Program-made: the position numbers and the translations under genes | The notes under the pieces: generated by a model | Database searches by the model: none | What the model was told of the DNA's origin: nothing | What the model saw: only the letters and a program-made list of their open reading frames with translations | In this document: positions 10,521 through 19,064 of the stretch, piece by piece | Layout: each line of letters begins with the position of its first letter | How positions within the stretch are numbered: position 1 is the stretch's first letter | NCBI RefSeq assembly: GCF_001618955.1 | Contig: NZ_LVYV01000012.1 | Location: 186,001 to 250,000, forward strand | From: Tardiphaga robiniae | GTDB taxonomy: Bacteria > Pseudomonadota > Alphaproteobacteria > Rhizobiales > Xanthobacteraceae | Length of the DNA stretch: 64,000 nucleotides | Direction of reading: 5' to 3'

Positions 10521-10542
10521 TAATTAGGTAGTAAGCTAATTA
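10521..10542. promoter_or_regulatory. Candidate ArsR operator TAATTAG-N8-CTAATTA
   Basis: Perfect 7-bp inverted repeat with an 8-base spacer in the AT-rich divergent region between desaturase and ArsR genes. The ATT-N8-AAT geometry is that of several ArsR-family operators. A second imperfect palindrome, TTAGGC-AAT-GCCCTAA, lies at 10565-10579, nearer the regulator. Confidence 0.5.
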
Positions 10543-10612
10543 TTGATATGGGTATTTAGATGATTAGGCAATGCCCTAAATAAAGCGGGCTAGATCACGG
10601 TGGGACTGCCAA

Positions 10613-10990
10613 TTGAACGCGAGTGAAAAAAAGGAAACGTCCGCTGATGTTTGGCTGGGTGGTGCGTCAATCCAGCGTGTTTTCGAAGCGCTGGCGTCTG
10701 CGCCGAGGCGTAAAATTCTTGCATATCTGGCTCACACGTCGCTGACGGCAGGCGAGATCGCGGCACGCTTCGACATGGCAAAGCCGTCCATCTCGCAACA
10801 TCTGAGTGTGCTGGAAAATGCCGGGCTGATCACCAAGCGACGGCAGGGGCAATTTATCCACTATTCATTGGTCGAGAACAATCTCGTCAACACGCTGGAT
10901 GGTTTTGTTCAGGACGTTTGCCCGGTCCGGCGTCCGATCAAAGGAGAGAGCAAAGCGCTCGCGTCGGGCAAAAAGAAGAAGGTACCGTAG
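10613..10990 (+). CDS. ArsR family transcriptional regulator
   Basis: 125-aa winged-helix repressor. The helix-turn-helix is around residues 45-70 (LTAGEIAARFDMAKPSISQHLSVLENAGLI) and the wing follows at 72-82 (KRRQGQFIHYSL), giving a SdpR-like ArsR profile. No CxC metal-binding motif is seen in the recognition helix; the only cysteine is in VCPVRR near residue 103, so metal sensing is doubtful. The start is a TTG at 10613; no in-frame ATG or GTG occurs nearby. The C-terminus is strongly basic (GKKKKVP). Divergent to the desaturase, which it probably controls together with itself. Confidence 0.8.
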   Translation: MNASEKKETSADVWLGGASIQRVFEALASAPRRKILAYLAHTSLTAGEIAARFDMAKPSISQHLSVLENAGLITKRRQGQFIHYSLVENNLVNTLDGFVQDVCPVRRPIKGESKALASGKKKKVP

Positions 10991-11026
10991 CGTCGCATGC
11001 CGTCAGATTCTCGGATCGGTTAAGCC

Positions 11027-12472
11027 TCACAATTCCCGCGCATTGCTGAACGCAAAGCTCGACACCCGCCGCGTGTTTTCGTCCAGAATCAGACTCCGCG
11101 TGATCGGCGGCTCGGCGCGCTGGCTGCAGTTTTCGCGCTCGCACAGGCGGCAGTTGACGCCGATCGGCGTGCCTTCGGTCTTTTCCAGATCGAGGCCCGC
11201 CGAATAAGCCAGCTTGCCGGCATGGCGGATCTCGCAGCCGAGGCCGATGGCGAAGCGCGGCTGTGGCTGCGGATGTGGCGCGGCAGGCCGACGCAGCGTC
11301 TGCGCGATGGAGAAGTAGCGGCTGCCGTCGGGCAGTTCGATCACTTGGCTCAGCAGGCGGTCCGGCGTGTCGAAGGTCGAGTGCACGTTCCACAATGGGC
11401 AGGTGCCGCCGAATTTCGAGAACGGGAAGGTGCCCGACGAAAATCGCTTCGACACGTTGCCGGCGTTGTCGACGCGCAGCATGAAGAACGGCACGCCGCG
11501 CGCATTCGGCCGCTGCAGCGTGGTGAGGCGATGACAGATCTGCTCGAAGCCGACATTGAAGCGCTGGCCGAGCACCTGCACGTCATAGCTCAGCGCTTCC
11601 GCTGCGCTATGAAAGGCTGCATAGGGCATCAGTGCGGCGGCTGCGAAATAGTTGGCCAACGTGATGCGATAGAGCCGCCGCGTCGTGTCGTCGAGCGGGC
11701 CGGCGCGGCCGATGATGCTCTCGAAATTGGACGAACATTCGACGAGGCCGATCTGGAACGCAACCTGAAAGGCGCGGCCGGGCGCATCGACCATTTCCGA
11801 GATCAGCAATTGCCGGCGATGCCGGTCGAACCGACGCAGCGTCTCGCGCATCACGTCCACCGGCATGATGCGGGTGACGATCGAATATTTGTCCCGCAGC
11901 CGCGTGCTCAGCGCGGCAAACAGATCCTGCGACGGCACGTTGATCTCGTCGCGCAGGCTTTCGGCGGCCGCTTCGAGTTCGGGGAAGTAATTGCGGTTGG
12001 CCTCGATCAAATCACGCACGCGCTCGATCGGATTGGCCTCGAATGGCGCGCCTTCATGCCGATCGGCCATCTGCGCAGCCACCATGGTCTCGCCGCGCCG
12101 CGCTTCGGTATAGGCCGCATAGAGCCGCTGCAGCGCATGCGTGACGCCGGGGCAGAGTTCGGCGAGGTCGCGCAATTCCTGTTTCGGCAAATCGATCTGG
12201 CGAAACAGCGGATCGGAAAAAATCTCGTTCAGCTCTGCGAAGAAGCGATCCTCATCGGCCGTTGCGAGGTCGCGCAGATCGAGGTCGTAAGTCTCGGCAA
12301 GTCGCAGCAAAAGTTGCGCGGTGACCGGCCGCTGGTTGCGCTCGATCAGGTTGATATAGCTCGGCGAAATGCCGAGCCCCTCGGCCATCTGGGTCTGCGA
12401 CAGGCCCTGTTGCTGCCGGATGCGCCGAAAGCGCGGCCCCACGAACAGTTTCTTGCCGGACTCGCCTGCCAT
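11027..12472 (-). CDS. ScfR-type XRE regulator (short-chain fatty acyl regulator family)
   Basis: 481-aa regulator with an N-terminal HTH_3 domain (residues ~12-65, RIRQQQGLSQTQMAEGLGISPSYINLIER) and a long C-terminal part of the DUF2083/ScfRs type shared with RamB and PrpR-like regulators of acetate and propionate metabolism. Cysteines cluster near the C-terminus (NCRLCERENC), possibly binding a metal or cluster. The ATG at 12472 is chosen; a TTG three codons upstream is an alternative. The upstream region carries tandem TGACAAAAT repeats and a 7-6-7 palindrome, consistent with autoregulation. The effector, perhaps a short-chain acyl-CoA, is inferred from the family. Confidence 0.82.
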   Translation of the reverse strand: MAGESGKKLFVGPRFRRIRQQQGLSQTQMAEGLGISPSYINLIERNQRPVTAQLLLRLAETYDLDLRDLATADEDRFFAELNEIFSDPLFRQIDLPKQELRDLAELCPGVTHALQRLYAAYTEARRGETMVAAQMADRHEGAPFEANPIERVRDLIEANRNYFPELEAAAESLRDEINVPSQDLFAALSTRLRDKYSIVTRIMPVDVMRETLRRFDRHRRQLLISEMVDAPGRAFQVAFQIGLVECSSNFESIIGRAGPLDDTTRRLYRITLANYFAAAALMPYAAFHSAAEALSYDVQVLGQRFNVGFEQICHRLTTLQRPNARGVPFFMLRVDNAGNVSKRFSSGTFPFSKFGGTCPLWNVHSTFDTPDRLLSQVIELPDGSRYFSIAQTLRRPAAPHPQPQPRFAIGLGCEIRHAGKLAYSAGLDLEKTEGTPIGVNCRLCERENCSQRAEPPITRSLILDENTRRVSSFAFSNAREL

Positions 12473-12518
12473 CCGCGCCAATTCCTGGTTCCCCGAGTCG
12501 CCACTCGGTCGTTAATTG

Positions 12519-12573
12519 TGACAAAATTGACAAAATGACATTTATTACAAGTCGTGATGTTACATTACATCAC
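12519..12573. promoter_or_regulatory. Candidate operator region upstream of the ScfR-type regulator
   Basis: Contains two tandem copies of TGACAAAAT (12519-12527 and 12528-12536) followed by GACA, then a perfect inverted repeat GTGATGT-N6-ACATCAC (12554-12573). The stretch is AT-rich in a GC-rich genome and lies between the regulator and the divergent DUF4170 gene. Confidence 0.45.
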
Positions 12574-12683
12574 CATTCAAATACAAGCCATCTGGCGGTT
12601 TTGGCTGATATGGCGTTATCTCCTCACACGGTGAATGCATCGCATGTCACGAATGTCGATTTTAGAGAGATCAGGAGCACGAC

Positions 12684-12893
12684 ATGTCACACGGTAGCAA
12701 TTTCTGGGTCATCGGCGGCGAGTTCGGTTCGATGAACTTCCACAAGCTGGTTGAAGGCTCGGCCCAGGTGCAGGGCCCGTTCAAGACGCGCAAGCAGGCC
12801 GAAGAAGCCTGGAAGACCGTGTCGGAAGAGAATCGCCACCGCGCCGGCGTCCGCTTCTCCATCGTCGAAGAGCCGAGCCGCCAGGTCGCTTAA
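12684..12893 (+). CDS. DUF4170 family protein
   Basis: 69-aa soluble protein (MSHGSNFWVIGGEFGSMNF...) of the DUF4170 type widespread in alphaproteobacteria. An AGGAG ribosome site is 7-8 bases ahead of the ATG. It has no signal peptide or membrane segment, and the function is unknown. It is divergent from the ScfR-type regulator, whose candidate operator lies between them, so control by that regulator is possible. Confidence 0.8.
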   Translation: MSHGSNFWVIGGEFGSMNFHKLVEGSAQVQGPFKTRKQAEEAWKTVSEENRHRAGVRFSIVEEPSRQVA

Positions 12894-13106
12894 GACCGAC
12901 GGCTCGCCTGAGGCTGAGATCCCGAGCGGTGTCAGTGCCGCCGGATCGCCTCAAGCCTGTCGCCGATTTGCCTATAAGAAGACGTCCAAGGACATCAGCG
13001 GCCTCATCCGGGCAACCGGGTGGGGCCGTTGGTGCGTTCAGCGGCCAAGCCTCTGGAAACAAACGGCCTTTCCGGCACTTATGGTTACTGATAGGTTAGA
13101 GCCTGT

Positions 13107-13127
13107 GGCTGCCGCGCTCAGGCAGCC
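13107..13127 (+). promoter_or_regulatory. Hairpin ahead of the tail-anchored hypothetical gene
   Basis: Perfect 7-bp stem GGCTGCC / GGCAGCC with a 7-base loop, ending 4 bases before the AAGAGG ribosome site of the gene starting at 13143. It could affect translation start. It has no T-run and is not a terminator for this strand. Confidence 0.3.
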
Positions 13128-13142
13128 AAAAAGAGGTCCAGC

Positions 13143-13691
13143 GTGGCGAGTAACGGGACGAAGCCTGCCGAGGAAGCCAAGCCGCAGCGTCTGCGCGACG
13201 CGTTGCGTCAGGCCCGCATCGAGGCGGCCGATCGCACCGGTGTCGTCGTCGAGCTGCGCGATGCCGAAGTGGCGCGGCTGGAGATCCTCAATGAAGCGCT
13301 CGATCCGCTGTTCGCCGAGATCCCTGTTGGCATCGAGATGTTCGACCGGGGCATCAGCCAGGGCGACACGCCGCGGCTGTGGATCGACATGGTCGCCCAT
13401 GTCGCGATGGGGCGTGACAAGCGCATGTATCGATTCGTGCAGGACACCCGCCATGGTCGCGTCGTGCTGGCAGAGGCGCATGACGTTCCGACCATCGTGA
13501 AAGCCGTGACCGACTATATCGCGCGCCGCATGATCGAGCGCGAACATGCGCTGGTGACGATGCCGGCTCCGCAAGTGCCAACACCCGTGAAGAGGCCGCG
13601 CAGCCGGTTCTGGCCCTTTGTGTTTGGGGTGATCTTCGGTGTGATTGGCTTGTTTGCACTGGCGCTGTTCGTGTCCGTGCGCGGGCATTAA
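13143..13691 (+). CDS. Hypothetical protein with C-terminal membrane anchor
   Basis: 182-aa protein that I do not recognise. The N-terminal ~140 residues are charged and probably cytosolic, with helical stretches around 15-60. A proline-rich linker (MPAPQVPTPVKRPRSR) is followed by one hydrophobic segment near residues 157-177, then a short basic tail, so it is probably tail-anchored. The start is a GTG at 13143 with an AAGAGG ribosome site; no better start exists. Codon use is like that of the neighbours, so the gene is likely real. Confidence 0.65.
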   Translation: MASNGTKPAEEAKPQRLRDALRQARIEAADRTGVVVELRDAEVARLEILNEALDPLFAEIPVGIEMFDRGISQGDTPRLWIDMVAHVAMGRDKRMYRFVQDTRHGRVVLAEAHDVPTIVKAVTDYIARRMIEREHALVTMPAPQVPTPVKRPRSRFWPFVFGVIFGVIGLFALALFVSVRGH

Positions 13692-13698
13692 GTTTTCT

Positions 13699-13830
13699 GT
13701 CATTCCGGGGCGAACGCAGCGCTAGCTGCGGGCGAACCCGGAAGCTCCAAGTAATAGGAACAAATCGGGATTCCCCGCCACTCCAATTGGAGTGGCTGAG
13801 GTTCGCCCAAGAGCGCGCTCCGGAATGACG
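13699..13830. repeat. Intergenic inverted repeat, CATTCCGG family (copy 2)
   Basis: Begins CATTCCGGGGCGAACG and ends CTCCGGAATG, enclosing two inner hairpins (GCAGCGCTAGCTGC and CACTCCAATTGGAGTG). It fills nearly all the space between the convergent hypothetical and metallophosphoesterase genes. Confidence 0.75.
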
Positions 13831-13834
13831 ACTA

Positions 13835-14719
13835 CTACACCAGCATTGTCCGCGTCAGTTCATGCACCATGTTGCCATCGCCAAAGCCCCGCACCGTGTG
13901 CTCGCAGCGCCAGCGCTCGCCGTCGCGCGCGATGGCGAACAGATTGTAGGCCGCCGCTGGCTTGTGCCCGTGCGCGATCGATGATGCCGACGGCACGCCG
14001 ATAGCGGGGATGCGCCGCTGCGGGCCGTCGAACCACATGGTCGAGTGAATGTGGTCGTGACCATGCAGGATCAGTTCGACGCCATGCCGTTTCAGCACGG
14101 CCTGCAGCGCGTCGGAATCCGTCAGCCGCTTCATTTTCTGTGCTGAACGCAGCGGATGATGAATCAGCAGCACGCGAAACAGATGTGCCTCTGCGAGGCC
14201 ACCAAGCATAAGGTTGAGTGCGTTAAGCTGCGCGTCGCCGAGCGAGCCCGTCGCCATGAACGGCGCAGTCGGGACGCTCGACGACACGCCGATCAGTGCC
14301 AGCGGGCCGCGGATACGCAGGAACGGAAAGCGCGTCTCCGCGGTATCGTCGCTGCGCATATAGTCGCCGAACGTTTCGGCAAAGCGCTGCGGCGCCCCGC
14401 GGACGTAAGCATCGTGATTGCCGGGGACCAGCGAGACCTTGTCCGGCGTGCCGACGCTTTCGATCCAGCGGCGCGCGCGCGGGAATTCAGCAGCCAGTGC
14501 AAGGTTTACGAGATCGCCGGTGACGGCGATATGGTCTGGTTGCTGCGCCTGCATGTCGCTGACGATGACATCCAGCATGTCGCGGCGGTGGATCAGGTGC
14601 CGGTTGCGCCGCCAGTTCAGATAGCCGAGCACGCGCTGCCCCAGCAGCTCGCGCCATTGCGGTTCCGGCATCGGCGGAACATGCGGATCGGACAGATGGG
14701 CGAGGGTGAAAGCCGTCAT
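13835..14719 (-). CDS. Metallophosphoesterase
   Basis: 294-aa calcineurin-like phosphoesterase with all metal-binding blocks: LSDPHV (residues 9-14), TGDLVN (~67), GNHD (~99), LLIHHP (~187) and GHDHIH (~221). Closest in type to class III cyclic nucleotide phosphodiesterase-like enzymes (CpdA/Icc), though the substrate cannot be decided from sequence. There is no signal peptide, so it is cytoplasmic. It stands alone between a repeat and a divergent NUDIX gene. Confidence 0.85.
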   Translation of the reverse strand: MTAFTLAHLSDPHVPPMPEPQWRELLGQRVLGYLNWRRNRHLIHRRDMLDVIVSDMQAQQPDHIAVTGDLVNLALAAEFPRARRWIESVGTPDKVSLVPGNHDAYVRGAPQRFAETFGDYMRSDDTAETRFPFLRIRGPLALIGVSSSVPTAPFMATGSLGDAQLNALNLMLGGLAEAHLFRVLLIHHPLRSAQKMKRLTDSDALQAVLKRHGVELILHGHDHIHSTMWFDGPQRRIPAIGVPSASSIAHGHKPAAAYNLFAIARDGERWRCEHTVRGFGDGNMVHELTRTMLV

Positions 14720-14857
14720 CGGAAGCGATCTGCCCCTGCGCGCGTGTGAACAAGCCGGCTCAATGCGCCCTCATGCCTGTGAAATCCCTGCATGTTTTGG
14801 CAAGGTGGGGCATATGACGCAAGGACCCACCGTGTCGCCAGCTAGGAATTTGCCGCG

Positions 14858-15346
14858 ATGACCTCACCGACGTTGCGGCAGCGGCTGGAGCCGACCTTGC
14901 GCAAATTCGTGCATCTCTATTTTCGCTTCGCCCGCGGCATGACCCTTGGCGTTCGCGCCGTGGTGCTGGACGCTGATAACCGCGTGTTTCTGGTCCGGCA
15001 CACTTATGTGACCGGCTGGTATCTGCCTGGCGGCGGTGTCGAAGTCGGCCAGACCTTTCGCGAGGCGCTGGATATGGAGCTGCGGGAAGAGGGGCGCATC
15101 GAACTCACGGGCGAGCCGGTCCTGCATGGTGTCTTTCTCAACAGTCACGTCTCGATCCGCGATCACGTGGCGGTCTATGTGGTCAGGCAGTTCCGTCAGG
15201 ACCGGTTGCCCGAGCCCAATCGCGAGATCGCCGAAACCGGCTTCTTCGCCCTCGATGCCCTGCCTCACGACACCACCGAGGGCACCCGGCTGCGGCTTGC
15301 CGAGATCTTCGACGGCAAGCCGATCAGCGCCACCTGGCGGGTCTGA
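14858..15346 (+). CDS. NUDIX hydrolase with a variant Nudix box
   Basis: 162-aa NUDIX-fold protein, probably a pyrophosphohydrolase. The Nudix box region is recognisable (GGGVEVGQTFREALDMELREEG, residues ~54-75), but the first Glu is Gln and the Arg before Glu-Leu is Met; the EE pair that binds metal is kept. The ending EEGRIEL resembles an EEGNI-type subfamily seen in alphaproteobacteria, so activity is still likely. The N-terminus is basic with an aromatic, amphipathic stretch. A decayed repeat follows. Confidence 0.75.
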   Translation: MTSPTLRQRLEPTLRKFVHLYFRFARGMTLGVRAVVLDADNRVFLVRHTYVTGWYLPGGGVEVGQTFREALDMELREEGRIELTGEPVLHGVFLNSHVSIRDHVAVYVVRQFRQDRLPEPNREIAETGFFALDALPHDTTEGTRLRLAEIFDGKPISATWRV

Positions 15347-15350
15347 TTCT

Positions 15351-15453
15351 CTAGAGCGTTTTCGAGCGAAGTGGGTACCGGTTCGCGTTAAGAAAACGCG
15401 CAAAAAGAGAAGAAGCTGGAGCTCCCGTTCCGATTCAATCAGAACGGAAAAGG
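15351..15453. repeat. Intergenic repeat, GAGCGTTTTCGAGCGAAGTGG family
   Basis: Sequence of the type GAGCGTTTTCGAGCGAAGTGG, then TACCGGTTCGCG, AAGAAAACGCG and GTTCCGATTCAATCAGAACGG. It contains two internal inverted repeats (CGTTTTC/GAAAACG and CCGTTC/GAACGG). This arrangement is common between genes in Bradyrhizobium-type genomes. Confidence 0.6.
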
Positions 15454-15507
15454 CGCCAAGCCCGGCAATGGACCGCGCGCCCGCCAGATGCTATCCCGCC
15501 TCCCGAC

Positions 15508-16020
15508 ATGAATGACCTTTCTTTGACCATTCTGGCGGAAACCGCCAACGACGCCCAGATTATCGAACGGCTGCATGCCCGCACCTTCGGCCCGGGCCGT
15601 TATGTGCTGTCAGCCTACCGGCTGCGCGAACATGTCAGCCATCTGCTCGACCTGTCGTTCACGGCACGGATCGGCACGCTGCTAGTCGGGTCAGTCCGGC
15701 AGTTGCCGATCTGTGTGGGCGATACGCCGGCGCTGCTGCTCGGCCCGCTGACCGTCGAGCCGCCATTCCGCAGCCGCGGCGTCGGCCGCAAGCTGCTGGA
15801 CCGCGCCATCGCCGATGCGCGCAAGAAGGGCCACAAGCTCATCGTGCTTGTCGGCGACGAACCCTATTACCGCCGGGTCGGCTTCAAGGCGATTCCGAAG
15901 GGCAATGTGACCATGCCGGGTCCGGTCGATCAGAACCGGCTGCTGGTGCTGGAGCTGGTGGAAGGCGCTGCTGCGGGGCTCACCGGCGCTGTCCGGCCGG
16001 ACTGGGACGCGGCGAAGTAA
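15508..16020 (+). CDS. GNAT family N-acetyltransferase
   Basis: 170-aa acetyltransferase of the YhbS type. The acetyl-CoA site is in the RSRGVGRKLLDRAIADARKKG stretch (motif A, Q/RxxGxG/A pattern, residues ~89-110), followed by the aromatic YYRRVGF motif B near 119. The substrate is unknown, perhaps a small molecule or protein N-terminus. It is monocistronic between two repeats. Confidence 0.82.
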   Translation: MNDLSLTILAETANDAQIIERLHARTFGPGRYVLSAYRLREHVSHLLDLSFTARIGTLLVGSVRQLPICVGDTPALLLGPLTVEPPFRSRGVGRKLLDRAIADARKKGHKLIVLVGDEPYYRRVGFKAIPKGNVTMPGPVDQNRLLVLELVEGAAAGLTGAVRPDWDAAK

Positions 16021-16031
16021 AAGCCACAAGC

Positions 16032-16157
16032 TGTCATTCCGGGGCAGGTCGAGCCGCGAAGCGGATCGGCCTGAACCCGGAATCTTGAAGTGATAGAGCC
16101 GCATGAGGTTCCGGGTTCGCGCGTCCGGCTTCGCCGAGCGCGCGCCCCGGAACGACG
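16032..16157. repeat. Intergenic inverted repeat, CATTCCGG family (copy 3)
   Basis: Two units: TGTCATTCCGGGG...CCCGGAATC (16032-16085) with inner arms GCCGCGAAGCGG, and GGTTCCGGG...CCCCGGAACGACGA (16107-16157) with inner CGCGCG arms. It lies between the convergent GNAT and TonB-receptor genes. Confidence 0.75.
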
Positions 16158-16165
16158 AATGCAAA

Positions 16166-18517
16166 TCAGAACTTCACACTCGCAAATGCCCGCACGTTCA
16201 GTCCGGGCTGCAGCACGTTGTCCTTGTTATAAGACACCGCATTACGAATGTTCTCGTTGAGCAGATTGTTGCCGACCACACCAAGTGTCATTTCCTTGGC
16301 GCCGTAGATGCGCGGGTCGAGCAGCGTCTTGTAGCTGACTTCGGCCTTCAGGAGATTGTAGCCCGATGTCGGCGTCTCGGCGATGTCAGCGATGTCGTTC
16401 TGTGCGAAGGCATGCAGCAGGTTCACGCGGGCGAACCAGTTGGCATCGCGCCAGAACAACCCGCCACCGGCACGCACCGGCGGAATGCGCGGCACATTGG
16501 TGCCATCGCTGAAGGTCGCGCGGACGATGTCGGCCTGGGTCTCGATGCCCCATGTACCGCCATAGATCTGCGCAACATCGAGCTGGCTCTGGAATTCGCC
16601 GCCGCGGAAGGTGGCGTCACGCTGCGAATAGATCGCCTGGTTCAGTTCGAGGCCAAGCCCCGCCTGGCAGACCCCGTCTCCGCAGGTGTTGCCGGTCAGG
16701 CGGCGATAGATGAAGCCGCTATACTGCGTGTAGTAACCGGTGAGCTCGAAGCGGAGCGGACCGGCGGCACGGCGCAGGCCGAGTTCGACTGACTTCGCCG
16801 TCTCGATGCCGAGATTCGGATTGCCGATGTCGAAAGTCTCCGTCGCATCGTGGCCGCCGCGCGAGAACAGTTCGGCCGGCTTCGGTGCGCGTTCGGTATA
16901 TTGCGCGGTGATGCTGGCGGCGAGGCCATACCAGGGAAGATCCTGGATCAGGCCGATGCTGCCGCTCTTCGGCGTGAAAGTCAGATTACGCCCGACCGCC
17001 GGACCGATCGCGCCCGGATCCGCGTTGAGATCGAACTCGTTCGGGATCGACGATGGTGTCGTGCCCGACAACTCAACATGTTCGATGCGGCCGGCGATCT
17101 GGGCCTTCGTGGTCTCGGTGAACTTGAATTCGTTGAAGCTGTAGCCGGCGACCCGGGTATTCTTGTTCGGATCCCACAGACCATTGAGCGGGCTGCCGAT
17201 GTCGTCGGGGCTCGGTGCCGTCAGTTCCTGATGGTTGACCTGCAGGCCGAAGGCCGAGGTGATCGTCGCGAAGCGCGCATTGAACGGCATCATCTGCACT
17301 TCGAGCCGGCCTTCCTGCTCCTTGTTGGTGAAGGTCTGTCGGACGCCGTCGGTGGTCGGATCGGTGCCATCGGCGAGGCCGATTTCGTTGTGCTTGTAGT
17401 TCGTCGCGCCGACCCAGAAGCGGATCGCCTCGATTGCCGCGGTATCCGGACGATACTCGCCTTTGGCCGTGAACTTGGTCTGCTGGCCGGCGATGCGGGT
17501 GCCAACCTCGGCGCCTTCGACGCCGGGAATGCGATAGGTCGTGTTGTTCTGCGTGATCGCCGCGCCGATATAACCGCCGGTGAAGAAATACGATCCGCCG
17601 ACCGACGCGCCAGCCGATTGGTTCGACGAGTTCGGCTGCTTGCCGTTGAAGGCGAGGCCGGGCTCGGCATAAGGATAGCTCGGCACATTATAGTCGCCGG
17701 CCTTGCGGCCATAGACGTCGGCATGAACGGCGACATTGCCGCCGCCGGCATCGAGCAGGATTCCGCCGTCGACGCCGCGATCCACCGAACTGAACGAGGT
17801 GCGGACTTCGGCATTCATGCAACCCGGTGCCGCGAGACCGGCAGCCGGCGCCTTCACCGGCATGCCGTAGCTCTGGAACGGCGTCGCCACGGCGCAGTTT
17901 GGCAGCGCGTCGGGAATGCGATTATTGGATGCGCTGACCACGCCGCCGATCGATTGCGAGCCGTAGCGCAGCGTTGCCGGGCCGCGGATCACCTCGATCT
18001 GATTGGCGGCGAACGGGTCCACCGGCACGAAATGATCTTCGCCGAGATCCGAAGCACCATTGCTGCCGATACCGTTCTCGACGATGCCGACGCGATTGAC
18101 GTCAAGGCCGCGAATGATCGGGCGGCTTGATGCGCCCGGCGCGTAGCCGGAGCCCGTGATGCCGGGCTTGTTGGCCAGAAGGTCGCCGAGCGTCGAAGCA
18201 CCGGAACGGCGGATCTCGTCGTTAGGCACCACGGTGACAGTGGCAAACTGATCGGTGACGATCGGCAGCTCGCCCTGCTGCGCCTGGACGGGTTCGGCCT
18301 CGACGGGCACCGGCGCGGCATTGCGATTCGGCGCGGGGCGCGTGACATGGGTATGCGCGGTGCGCGAAGGCACCGGCTTGCGGCGCACGATCGGGCTCGG
18401 CGCGGTGACTTCCACGGCAGGAAGCTGCGTCTGCGCCAGCGCGGATTGCGGGAGGCAGCTCAGTCCCACCACGGCTGATGTGCCGAGCAGGAGGGCGCGC
18501 TTGAATTGAATCGACAT
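16166..18517 (-). CDS. TonB-dependent outer-membrane receptor, ZnuD-like (zinc)
   Basis: 783-aa outer-membrane receptor that would import a metal or chelate using TonB energy. A signal peptide ends after ALA (residue ~28). A proline-rich stretch follows, then the plug domain (~75-190: GDLLANKPGITG, PIIRGLDVNRVGIVENGIG), then the 22-strand barrel ending in a terminal Phe (FASVKF). Barrel segments such as VAVHADVYGRKAGDYNVPSY recall ZnuD, a zinc receptor. The DUF2946 gene 123 bases upstream and the Zur-like box ahead of that gene support zinc. Substrate identity is inferred; copper or another metal chelate is possible. Confidence 0.82.
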   Translation of the reverse strand: MSIQFKRALLLGTSAVVGLSCLPQSALAQTQLPAVEVTAPSPIVRRKPVPSRTAHTHVTRPAPNRNAAPVPVEAEPVQAQQGELPIVTDQFATVTVVPNDEIRRSGASTLGDLLANKPGITGSGYAPGASSRPIIRGLDVNRVGIVENGIGSNGASDLGEDHFVPVDPFAANQIEVIRGPATLRYGSQSIGGVVSASNNRIPDALPNCAVATPFQSYGMPVKAPAAGLAAPGCMNAEVRTSFSSVDRGVDGGILLDAGGGNVAVHADVYGRKAGDYNVPSYPYAEPGLAFNGKQPNSSNQSAGASVGGSYFFTGGYIGAAITQNNTTYRIPGVEGAEVGTRIAGQQTKFTAKGEYRPDTAAIEAIRFWVGATNYKHNEIGLADGTDPTTDGVRQTFTNKEQEGRLEVQMMPFNARFATITSAFGLQVNHQELTAPSPDDIGSPLNGLWDPNKNTRVAGYSFNEFKFTETTKAQIAGRIEHVELSGTTPSSIPNEFDLNADPGAIGPAVGRNLTFTPKSGSIGLIQDLPWYGLAASITAQYTERAPKPAELFSRGGHDATETFDIGNPNLGIETAKSVELGLRRAAGPLRFELTGYYTQYSGFIYRRLTGNTCGDGVCQAGLGLELNQAIYSQRDATFRGGEFQSQLDVAQIYGGTWGIETQADIVRATFSDGTNVPRIPPVRAGGGLFWRDANWFARVNLLHAFAQNDIADIAETPTSGYNLLKAEVSYKTLLDPRIYGAKEMTLGVVGNNLLNENIRNAVSYNKDNVLQPGLNVRAFASVKF

Positions 18518-18640
18518 TGGTTTGTCCTGACTTCACCGGCTGCGCGCTCGGGCGCTTGAGCCGGGACTCGCGGTGATGCGAATCTGACTTCGGTTACGCT
18601 GCCTGCGAGGAATTCGCGGCAGCGATCGTCAAAGGTCGTG

Positions 18641-19018
18641 TCAGGAAACAGGAGGGCCGCGCGGCTGCGACGCGCCGCTGATGGCGTCGAGATGGTCGAA
18701 TTCGGCCTCGGTGATCCGCTGCAGTAAGGTGGCGGCCTGCGGCAACAGCAGGACCGGCGGCGCGGCGAATAGCGCCGTACCGGCCATCGCCATGACGGCG
18801 CAAATGGCGCAGGGGTCAGCGGCCCGATGATGGTGATCGGTTTCGGGAGCGGCCGGTGTCTGCGCAACGTCGCTGGCCGAGAGTGCCAAGGCAGCGTCGA
18901 GAGGGGCAGCATGGACCGTCCCGCCGTGAACGTGGCCGAATGACAGAACGAGCTGCACCGCCAGCGCGAATAGCGCCAGCTTTGCCCCATGTCTGATATT
19001 CGCGCGAAACCACTTCAT
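18641..19018 (-). CDS. DUF2946 family small metal-associated protein
   Basis: 125-aa exported or membrane protein: a signal-like hydrophobic segment at residues 13-28, a histidine-rich stretch (HHHR, 62-65) and a CAIC motif (Cys70, Cys73), then a second hydrophobic segment (~80-95). This pattern fits DUF2946, whose genes are often next to TonB-dependent metal receptors. It probably binds or senses metal in the periplasm. It is the first gene of the unit with the ZnuD-like receptor, and its ATG at 19018 is 47 bases downstream of a Zur-like palindrome. Confidence 0.75.
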   Translation of the reverse strand: MKWFRANIRHGAKLALFALAVQLVLSFGHVHGGTVHAAPLDAALALSASDVAQTPAAPETDHHHRAADPCAICAVMAMAGTALFAAPPVLLLPQAATLLQRITEAEFDHLDAISGASQPRGPPVS

Positions 19019-19064
19019 GCCGATAGGCCGCCCCGCATCGGCCGGCGGAGAGGTCTGCCAGTAC

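Noticed and set aside
11222-12538. 438-codon frame on the plus strand
   Set aside because: Antisense to the ScfR-type regulator, which has a clear HTH. Judged a shadow frame.
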